From assembly GCA_015654825.1 (NCBI GenBank), contig JAATGE010000155.1:1-7032 (forward strand): a stretch of DNA of 7,032 nucleotides, given 5' to 3'. The notes beneath the pieces were generated by a model. It saw nothing but the letters and a program-made list of their open reading frames with translations, was not told the origin of the DNA and searched no databases. Positions 1 to 4,787 of this stretch are shown one piece after another. The first letter of the stretch is position 1; every line of letters starts with the position of its first letter. The translations under genes and the position numbers were made by a program. This stretch comes from Rhodospirillales bacterium (GTDB taxonomy: Bacteria; Pseudomonadota; Alphaproteobacteria; Acetobacterales; Acetobacteraceae).

Positions 1-2
1 AA

Positions 3-197
3 AATAACGCTGGGTCGCTCACGGGAGCCTCGATCCTGGTCAAGCCAAAGACCAAAGAATCGTACCGACGGGCGCGCCGCCACTCCGAAAGCGCCGATTT
101 GGTCAAAAAACTACATGCTCTCTGCCCTGGACCCGCTGGGGACAAGTCCCCCAGACCCCATTCATTGGTGGGAACGGCGAAGCCTACAGACCCATAA
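3..197 (+). other. Open frame at left edge, possible 3' end of an unrecognised gene
   Basis: The frame entering at base 3 stays open until TAA at 195-197. Its first 40 or so residues (for example ILVKPKTKESYRRARRHSES) look more like a real basic protein tail than random sequence. From about base 120 the frame runs into the inverted-repeat element, so any real protein would have repeat-derived residues at its end. I do not recognise a family, no start is visible, and the frame beginning at base 1 is also open, so this is weak. The DNA left of the window would decide it. Confidence 0.15.
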
Positions 198-286
198 TTG
201 GTGCTGGCTTCGCCGGGGAGCCGATGAGAAGCCGAGCAGCGCTAAATGGGGTCTGGGGACTTGTCCCCAGCGGGTCCAGGGCAGAG
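120..286. repeat. Inverted-repeat element with ~41-bp arms (MITE-like or REP-like)
   Basis: The left arm (120-160) and right arm (247-286) are reverse complements except for one extra C in the left arm at 148-152. The arm carries the words CCCTGGACCCGCTGGGGAC and GTCCCCAGACCCCAT. Each arm is itself partly palindromic: in the right arm CTGGGGAC (253-260) and GTCCCCAG (263-270) flank TT. The centre (161-246) has a second inverted pair, GGCGAAGCC at 176-184 and GGCTTCGCC at 206-214. No transposase is encoded. I recall similar GGTCCAGGGC-type palindromes scattered through intergenic DNA of Acetobacteraceae. It may be a non-autonomous element or two opposed repeat copies. No target-site duplication was identified. 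Confidence 0.7.
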
Positions 287-292
287 CCCTGG
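276..292. repeat. Short hairpin module CCAGGGC-AGA-GCCCTGG
   Basis: A perfect 7-bp inverted repeat (276-282 and 286-292) with a 3-base loop overlaps the outer end of the larger element. A near-identical module with the complementary loop TCT lies upstream of cysS at 4731-4755, and both are followed by GGCCTTCC. This marks them as copies of one interspersed repeat family. Confidence 0.55.
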
Positions 293-300
293 CCTTCCTT

Positions 301-324
301 CGCCCTTTCTGGCGCCCTTTCTGG
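301..324. repeat. Two perfect tandem copies of CGCCCTTTCTGG
   Basis: The 12-base unit occurs at 301-312 and 313-324 with no mismatch, followed by a partial third copy (CGCCCC). It lies between the inverted-repeat element and the palindrome at 335-360. No function is evident. It may be replication slippage at the element boundary. Confidence 0.7.
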
Positions 325-334
325 CGCCCCACGC

Positions 335-360
335 CACATGATGGCTACCCGTATCATGTG
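335..360. promoter_or_regulatory. Palindrome CACATGAT-N10-ATCATGTG, candidate upstream activator site
   Basis: Bases 335-342 and 353-360 form a perfect 8-bp inverted repeat separated by 10 bases. The centre is about 88 bases upstream of the start site predicted from the sigma-54-like promoter at 410-425. This is the distance at which dimeric enhancer-binding activators of the NtrC/PspF class usually bind. The sequence shows the symmetry and spacing directly; the activator role is inferred. It could instead be a hairpin or an operator for another regulator. It lacks a T tract, so an intrinsic terminator is unlikely. Confidence 0.4.
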
Positions 361-409
361 CATCCCCCAAACCCCGCACAAAACCCAGGCGGAAGGCGGG
401 CAGACGCGC

Positions 410-425
410 TGGCACGGCGGGTGCT
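410..425 (+). promoter_or_regulatory. Sigma-54 (-24/-12) type promoter for the psp-like operon
   Basis: The 16 bases TGGCACGGCGGGTGCT fit the RpoN consensus TGGCACG-N4-TTGC(A/T) with a single mismatch (G for the first T of TTGC). The invariant GG is at 411-412 and GC at 423-424 with the correct 10-base gap. Transcription would start near 435-437, giving a leader of about 58 bases before the ATG at 494. The psp operons of enterobacteria are transcribed by sigma-54 with PspF, so finding this element directly before a pspB-like gene strengthens both calls. GC-rich DNA yields GG-N10-GC by chance often, but not this close a full match. Confidence 0.6.
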
Positions 426-429
426 AAAC

Positions 430-451
430 ATACCGTCACCATACCCTCACC
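430..451 (+). repeat. Tandem 11-bp repeat ATACC(g/c)TCACC
   Basis: The copies at 430-440 and 441-451 differ at one base. They overlap the predicted transcription start of the psp-like operon. The 11-base spacing on one DNA face resembles direct-repeat sites of OmpR/PhoB-type regulators, but the sequence matches no site I can name. It could be incidental. Confidence 0.35.
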
Positions 452-493
452 ACAGCAATCGCGTGCCCCAACGCACGCACAGGAACGGCGGCA

Positions 494-718
494 ATGAACT
501 GGGACCTCTTCACAATCTTCGCCTTCGTGATCGTGTGGACTGTCGTGCGAGGTCACTATAAGCGACAGGCCACCACGTCCGCCGGCATGTCCAACGGCGA
601 TCAATCCGCGCTTTCCGCCGCCATGGAAGCGGCCCGCCGCCTCGAACAGCGGGTAGAAACGCTGGAGCGCCTGCTCGACGAGGATGCTCCCGGCTGGCGT
701 TCGAGGGCCCGCGCATGA
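494..718 (+). CDS. pspB: PspB-like envelope stress membrane protein
   Basis: This 74-residue protein has the PspB layout and length (E. coli PspB is also about 74). An N-terminal membrane segment spans about residues 4-19 and is followed by basic residues (RGHYKRQ), placing the C-terminus in the cytoplasm. An amphipathic coiled coil covers about 38-62. The end LLDEDAPGWRSR parallels the LDAEHPNWRDR end of E. coli PspB as I recall it. In enterobacteria PspB works with PspC in the inner membrane to sense envelope stress and bind PspA, releasing the activator PspF. The start is supported by AGGA at 481-484, nine bases before the ATG. The stop overlaps the next gene by four bases (ATGA), so the two are translationally coupled. 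No pspA is visible upstream within the window. Confidence 0.75.
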   Translation: MNWDLFTIFAFVIVWTVVRGHYKRQATTSAGMSNGDQSALSAAMEAARRLEQRVETLERLLDEDAPGWRSRARA

Positions 719-1881
719 GCATGCCGCGCCCCCTGCTGGCCGTCGCGCTGGCACTATCCATTGCCGCCCCGGCCTGGGCCGATACGGCGACGATCCCCGG
801 CGGCCAGCTCGTCGCCTCGCTGAACCTCGACAGCGCCGCCTCGATCGAGCCGGACCCCACCCTGCACGGCCAGGTGCGCCTGACCGCCGACGATCTTTCC
901 TGCGTCCAGACGACCGGCGGCGGCACGGCCACCGTCACCGCCACCGGTTGCGGCGATCAGCTCGGCCATCTGCGCATCGACGTACCCGCCGGTAGTGCGA
1001 TTACGCTGACCCAGGACGGCGACGGCTCGGTCCACGTCGGCAGCACCATCGGGCCGCTGATCGCCAATGTCGGCGGCAGCGGCGATCTCACGGTCGGCCG
1101 CGTCGGCGTGCTGGTGCTGAACGTCAAGGGCAGCGGCGACACCATCGTCGAGGCGGCGAGCGGGGCAGTCTCGCTGACGTCCAGCTCCAGCGGATCGATC
1201 CGTGTGCAGGACGTGGCCGGCGTGCTGCGCACCCGCCAGAGCGGCTCCGGCGACCTCGCGGTCGGTAGCATCCACACCGGCCCCGCGCACATCGTCATCG
1301 AGGGGTCGGGCGATGCGGTAATCGGCAAGGGCACCATCGCCGACCTGCACGCCAGGCTCTCCGGCAGCGGCGACCTGGTTGTCTCCGCCACCGCCATCAA
1401 CGCCGACCTGCAGGCGTCGGGTGGTGGCGACATCAAAGTGGCGCGCGTCAGCGGCCTGCTGCACAAATCAGCCAACGGCGGCAGCTCGATCAGCGTGCAT
1501 GACGCGGACCTGGCCCAACTCGGTCTCGGCAAGCTCGGGGAGGTCGTCACCGACAGCGACGACACCGGCACCACGACAATCCACATTGGCCGCTCGCACA
1601 GCAGCGACGGCGGCGCCATCGTCCACTTTCTTGCCGGCCTCGCGGTCCTGGTGATCCTTTTCGCCATCTGGCGCACCGTGCAGCGCAACGGCGGCCTGGC
1701 ACAGTTGCAGAACCGGTTTCGCTCCTCCGGCGAGCCCGCGCAGCCGACCCACCCCGGCGTGATCGCCGTGCGCGACACGATAAGCCGCCTGGAATCCCGT
1801 CTGGCACGCGTCGAGGGCTATGTGACGACACGCGAATTCGATCTGCAGAGAAAGTTCCGTGAGTTGGATGCAAAGAAATAG
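715..1881 (+). CDS. Secreted GSGD-repeat (toastrack/DUF2807-like) protein with TM anchor and PspC-like tail
   Basis: This 388-residue protein begins with a signal peptide (cut near AWA/DT, residue 22). Residues about 25-295 form a glycine-rich beta-repeat domain: GSGD or a close variant recurs at 121, 139, 158 (SSGS), 177, 197, 217 and 236, a period of 18-20 residues. This is typical of DUF2807/DUF4097 right-handed beta structures. Cys63 and Cys79 could form a disulfide. A single membrane helix (about 302-320) is followed by positive residues, so the tail is cytoplasmic. Residues 362-384 align without gaps to the C-terminal end of E. coli PspC (shared RL..., E367, YVT 369-371, F375, L377, FR 381-382, L384), preceded by a coiled coil. 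The N-terminal PspC domain itself is absent. GAGGG at 703-707 serves as ribosome binding site; ATG 721 is an alternative start. Likely role: envelope-stress partner of the upstream PspB-like protein, with a periplasmic beta domain as sensor or scaffold (inferred). Confidence 0.75.
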   Translation: MSMPRPLLAVALALSIAAPAWADTATIPGGQLVASLNLDSAASIEPDPTLHGQVRLTADDLSCVQTTGGGTATVTATGCGDQLGHLRIDVPAGSAITLTQDGDGSVHVGSTIGPLIANVGGSGDLTVGRVGVLVLNVKGSGDTIVEAASGAVSLTSSSSGSIRVQDVAGVLRTRQSGSGDLAVGSIHTGPAHIVIEGSGDAVIGKGTIADLHARLSGSGDLVVSATAINADLQASGGGDIKVARVSGLLHKSANGGSSISVHDADLAQLGLGKLGEVVTDSDDTGTTTIHIGRSHSSDGGAIVHFLAGLAVLVILFAIWRTVQRNGGLAQLQNRFRSSGEPAQPTHPGVIAVRDTISRLESRLARVEGYVTTREFDLQRKFRELDAKK

Positions 1882-1914
1882 TTTATATTTTTGGGTTTGA
1901 TATTGATAATTAAG
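1881..1914. other. AT-rich island after the psp-like operon
   Basis: Only 7 of these 34 bases are G, and none is C, in otherwise very GC-rich DNA. It contains a perfect 6-base tandem, TTGATA at 1897-1902 and 1903-1908. TTGATA could serve as a -35 element, but only a weak TACAAA follows at 1922. It might be promoter-proximal DNA for the next gene or a nucleoid-protein site. No firm function can be assigned. Confidence 0.3.
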
Positions 1915-1991
1915 CCTGCGCTACAAAACTAAATGCATGTTCATCTGTCCCCGGCCCAGTGGTCCAGAATTCCAGCGCGTCCGTAATGTCC

Positions 1992-2032
1992 GCGCCGGCG
2001 CACCCGGCCTGAAGCCGGGTGCGCGCCGGCGC
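1992..2032. terminator. Strong GC-rich hairpin between operons
   Basis: Bases 1992-2008 pair with 2014-2032 to form a 17-bp stem with one 2-base bulge and a 5-base loop (CTGAA). The inner run GCGCACCCGGC pairs continuously with GCCGGGTGCGC. It sits 110 bases after the end of the toastrack gene and 130 bases before the EAL gene. There is no T tract on either side, so it is not a classical intrinsic terminator. It may be a Rho-linked or RNA-stabilising structure, or another palindromic repeat. Confidence 0.35.
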
Positions 2033-2161
2033 CGACCGGCCCGGCAAAACGATAATTTCTGGTAACGATCTGGCGCCCTGATCGCCCGAACGGATGCCTC
2101 GTTTATCGAAATAGCGCCGCAATATCAGCGCGCAGCAAAGAATTTTGGAGAACAGCCTTCG

Positions 2162-4363
2162 ATGGCTCAGATCATCATCGAGCGTACGGCCGGCAGCCTC
2201 GCCGATCGCTTCCGCCCCTACAAGGTCATGATCGACGGTCAGCAGCGGGGCAGCATTTCCCAGCGGGAACGATGGTCTTTCGAAGTAACTCCTGGCACCC
2301 ACACTGTCAGTTTTCAAGTCGGCTATAACCAGTTGCCGCCGGTCAAGGTCGCCGTCGCGACCCGAACCCGCCTGCTCTGCCGCTCGAGCGCCGCGCACGC
2401 GTTCGGGCTGATCGCGTTCTTCTCGCCGGGATCGTGGATTTCGGTGCGCGAGGAAGACGATATCGAAACGATCGAGACGCCCTACCCCGGCGACCTGTTC
2501 GGCCCTTCCGATGCGGCCCCCGGTGCCGCGGGATCGGCCCGCGACGGCCAGTGGCGCAGCGAGCCGAACGCCAAGACGCATGGCTCGTTGCGCCTGTTCG
2601 GCCCCAAGATGGATCGCACGACACAAGCCAAGCGCATGCTGGAATTGGACCTGCACGACGCGATCACGGCCAGGAAGCTGGAAATCCGCTACCGCCCGCA
2701 GATCGATCTCGTAACGCGCAGGATAACCACGTTCGAGGCATTGCTGCATTGGGACCACCCGGTGCACGGAAAAGTCCCGGCCGCGCATTTCGTGCCGCTG
2801 GCCGAGGAACTCGGCCTGATCTGTGCCGTCGGCCAGGAAGTGCTCGAGGAGGCCTGCCGCGAGGCGTCGCTCTGGGCCGATGGCGTCAGTGTCGCCGTCA
2901 ACATCACGGCCGGTCAACTCGCGGACGCGGCACTGCCGGCGATCGTTGCTTCCGCGTTGCGGACCTCCGGCCTCGCCGCATCCCGCCTTGTACTCGAGGT
3001 GAGCCAGGCGATGGTCAATAGCGGCGCCGCGACGCTGGTTTCGCTGCAGGCACTGCGCGAGACCGGCGTGCGCATCGCGATCGACGATTTCGGGCTCGAC
3101 CCGTCATCGCTGCGCAGCCTCTCGTCGTTGAACAGCCTCGCCGAAACACCGATCGACGAAATCAAGGTCCATCGGTCGCTGGTCAGCGGCCTCTGCGAGT
3201 CGCGCGACCGGCTCGCGACCGTCCGCGCCACCATCGGCCTTTGCGCAAAGCTGGGTATCCCCTGCTGCGCAGTCGGCGTCGAATCGAAGGACGACCTGGA
3301 AATCCTGCAGAATGAAAAATGCCCCCAGGTACAAGGGCATTTGTTCGGATCGGCACTCGAGGCGCGGGAGATCGCGGCGCTGCTCGACCAATGCAATCCC
3401 TTCGCACTCGGACCGGCCGGCGCCCGGCGCAGCGGCCCCGTTCCGTTCGCACGCATTCTCGAACTGACGAGCGACTGTGTCATGGTGACCACCGCCGACA
3501 TGCTTCCACCCGGCCCCCTGATCGTTTACTTCAATCAGGCCTTTGCCAAACTTAGCGGCTACAGCGCGGAGGAGTTGCTCGGCCGTTGTCCGACGGTGCT
3601 GCAGGGCCCCGACGCGATCCGCACCGCGGTCGACTTCATTCGCGCGGCGCTGCAGACCGGCAACCCCCTGCAGGAGCGAGTAACAAATGTTTCGAAAGGC
3701 GGCGTACCTTACTGCCTGGAGATGCAGATCGAGCCGCTGCAGGACGAGAGCGGCACGATTACCCATTTCGCCATCGTCGGGCACCAGATCGAGCGCGACA
3801 GGCGCCGCATCGAGATCGAGCCCGGCGACCAACGCGACGCGCTGACCGGTATCGCCACCGGGCAGTCGCTGATGCGTGCCGTCGTCGCCGAAATCGACAG
3901 CGCGAAGGCCAATGCCGGCGACGGCCGCCGGGTGCTCGGTCCCTGCCTGATGCTCGCCGACGTGGACCGGTTCGTCCATCTCACCCATGACGCGGGACAG
4001 GCGGCCACCGACGCGGTGCTATGCGGCCTGGCCGACCGCCTGGGCGAGAGTATTCGCCGCTCCGACATGCTGGGCCGTCTCGGCGGCGGCCAGTTCGCGG
4101 TCTGCATGACGTCCATTTCCATGGCTGACGCCGCGGCACTGGCGCAATGCCTGCGCCGTGCCGTGGCGGCCGCGCCATTCGACACACCGAGGGGTAGGCT
4201 GCCGGTCACGATCAGCGTCGGCGTGGCGGCGTTCGCCCCCGGGGACAACCTGACCTCGCTGCTCGAGCGTGCCGGCAACGCACTCAGTGCCGAACGTCAG
4301 GCCGGCCGCGATCGCGTGAAAGCGGATTTCCTGGCCGCCCACGACACAGTCGTGGCGGCCTGA
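2162..4363 (+). CDS. Degenerate EAL-PAS-GGDEF protein with N-terminal beta domain, probable c-di-GMP receptor
   Basis: This 733-residue protein is apparently soluble. Residues 1-97 form a small beta domain (YKVMIDGQQRG, then VTPGTHTVSFQV) like stand-alone bacterial proteins of unknown role. Residues about 158-410 are an EAL domain with E192-A-L, N247, E279, D308-D309, K335 and Q391 kept. However, the Glu of the AEGVE motif, the proposed general base, is Val371, and the loop-6 motif DFGTGYSSL is DFGLDPSSL. A PAS domain covers about 430-545 (FNQAFAKLSGYS, LQGPD). A GGDEF domain (about 553-722) has GGGQF at 641-645 in place of GGDEF but keeps an inhibitory-site RxxD at 632-635 and D600/D602. Synthesis should be lost and hydrolysis lost or weak, as in receptor-type proteins such as FimX or LapD. 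The domain order is the reverse of the common GGDEF-EAL. GGAG at 2147-2150 precedes the start by 11 bases. Confidence 0.85.
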   Translation: MAQIIIERTAGSLADRFRPYKVMIDGQQRGSISQRERWSFEVTPGTHTVSFQVGYNQLPPVKVAVATRTRLLCRSSAAHAFGLIAFFSPGSWISVREEDDIETIETPYPGDLFGPSDAAPGAAGSARDGQWRSEPNAKTHGSLRLFGPKMDRTTQAKRMLELDLHDAITARKLEIRYRPQIDLVTRRITTFEALLHWDHPVHGKVPAAHFVPLAEELGLICAVGQEVLEEACREASLWADGVSVAVNITAGQLADAALPAIVASALRTSGLAASRLVLEVSQAMVNSGAATLVSLQALRETGVRIAIDDFGLDPSSLRSLSSLNSLAETPIDEIKVHRSLVSGLCESRDRLATVRATIGLCAKLGIPCCAVGVESKDDLEILQNEKCPQVQGHLFGSALEAREIAALLDQCNPFALGPAGARRSGPVPFARILELTSDCVMVTTADMLPPGPLIVYFNQAFAKLSGYSAEELLGRCPTVLQGPDAIRTAVDFIRAALQTGNPLQERVTNVSKGGVPYCLEMQIEPLQDESGTITHFAIVGHQIERDRRRIEIEPGDQRDALTGIATGQSLMRAVVAEIDSAKANAGDGRRVLGPCLMLADVDRFVHLTHDAGQAATDAVLCGLADRLGESIRRSDMLGRLGGGQFAVCMTSISMADAAALAQCLRRAVAAAPFDTPRGRLPVTISVGVAAFAPGDNLTSLLERAGNALSAERQAGRDRVKADFLAAHDTVVAA
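4333..4360 (+). terminator. Hairpin spanning the 3' end of the EAL-PAS-GGDEF gene
   Basis: CACGAC (4340-4345) pairs with GTCGTG (4349-4354) across an ACA loop. The stem extends outward to 4333 and 4360 with a single bulged base (C4338), for about 12 bp in all. It ends one base before the stop codon (4361-4363), and a short TTT follows at 4371-4373. An alternative pairing, GGCGGCC 4354-4360 with GGCCGCC 4374-4380, also exists. It could terminate or protect this mRNA, but the T tract is poor. Confidence 0.3.
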
Positions 4364-4380
4364 CCGCTGGTTTGGCCGCC

Positions 4381-4413
4381 GCGCGCGGTGCGGCCGCGGC
4401 TCAGGCCGCGCGC
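4381..4413. other. Inverted repeat GCGCGCGG / CCGCGCGC between convergent genes
   Basis: Bases 4381-4388 pair perfectly with 4406-4413 around a 17-base loop. The right arm lies inside the last codons of the minus-strand small gene. The position between two convergent genes would suit a bidirectional transcription block, but no T or A tracts flank it and low-complexity GC runs pair easily by chance. Confidence 0.25.
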
Positions 4414-4586
4414 TGCTCCGCACGCAACTCGTTGACCACGCGGGCAACGCCGGCCCATCCCACGGCCGCCTCGCGGTCACCCTGCGCCTGGCTTTGCTCC
4501 ACATGTTCACGCGCTACCGCGGCGGCTTGCATGCCGTGGCGGTGGATCAGCGCACGCGCCAATGTCGCTTCGGTCTCGGCTTTCAT
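4401..4586 (-). CDS. Small conserved-looking hypothetical protein (61 aa)
   Basis: The protein is alpha-helical and rich in Ala, Arg and Glu, with no signal peptide or membrane segment. Its pattern (ARALIHRHGMQAAAVARE, then GWAGVARVVNEL) resembles short hypothetical proteins common in alphaproteobacteria, in which a helix with HG is followed by a W...I/V..EL helix. That match is from memory. The start is well supported: the minus strand reads AACTGGAGGTTGCC before the ATG at 4586, giving a strong GGAGG five bases upstream. The gene converges on the EAL-PAS-GGDEF gene (37 bases between stops) and is divergent from cysS. The function is unknown. Confidence 0.6.
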   Translation of the reverse strand: MKAETEATLARALIHRHGMQAAAVAREHVEQSQAQGDREAAVGWAGVARVVNELRAEQRAA

Positions 4587-4730
4587 GGCAACCTCCAGTT
4601 GTAGCGCCCTCTCCGGGGCGGCGGCACCCTAGCGCCCGAGCCGTAAGCCAGTACCCCCGGCGGGCGAAGGGCAGGCAAGCGAACCACGAACACCAGGGGC
4701 ACCGCCCCATGGGCACTAGTGGGGGTCAGA

Positions 4731-4755
4731 AAGGCCCGGGCTCTGCCCTGGCCTT
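4731..4755. repeat. Hairpin repeat AAGGCCCGGGC-TCT-GCCCTGGCCTT upstream of cysS
   Basis: The two 11-base arms (4731-4741 and 4745-4755) pair with one mismatch around a 3-base loop. GGGCTCTGCCC here is the reverse complement of GGGCAGAGCCC at 279-289, and GCCCTGGCCTTCC is shared with 287-298. It is therefore a second, partial copy of the repeat family seen at the left of the window. It lies 32 bases before the cysS start, so it could fold in the cysS leader. Bases 4587-4730 otherwise show only a short palindrome GCCCATGGGC and no gene. Confidence 0.6.
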
Positions 4756-4787
4756 CCGCCAAGTTTAGCCGCATTAGACGCCCCGCC

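Noticed and set aside
115..561. 148-residue plus-strand open frame across the repeat and promoter region
   Set aside because: It runs through the inverted-repeat element, the tandem repeats and the start of pspB in another frame. Its Pro/Arg-rich translation resembles no protein and it has no convincing ribosome binding site.
2071..2085. Possible second sigma-54 promoter (TGGCGCCCTGATCGC) before the EAL gene
   Set aside because: It has the GG/GC spacing but several mismatches to the consensus. Such matches are expected by chance in GC-rich DNA.
1910..2917. 335-residue minus-strand open frame opposite the EAL gene
   Set aside because: It is antisense to the well-supported EAL coding frame and crosses the intergenic hairpin. 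Its composition is typical of the shadow of a high-GC gene.
3530..3620. PAS domain as a LOV blue-light sensor (GYSAEELLGRCPTVLQGP resembles the LOV GRNCRFLQGP motif)
   Set aside because: The flavin-adduct cysteine position is Pro (GRCPTV; the Cys is one residue early), so the photo-reactive residue is missing. An ordinary PAS domain is the safer call.
4719..4787. Upstream GTG start extending CysS by 23 residues
   Set aside because: The extension is translated from a repeat copy, and the family N-terminus fits MQDLYLHNS at 4788.
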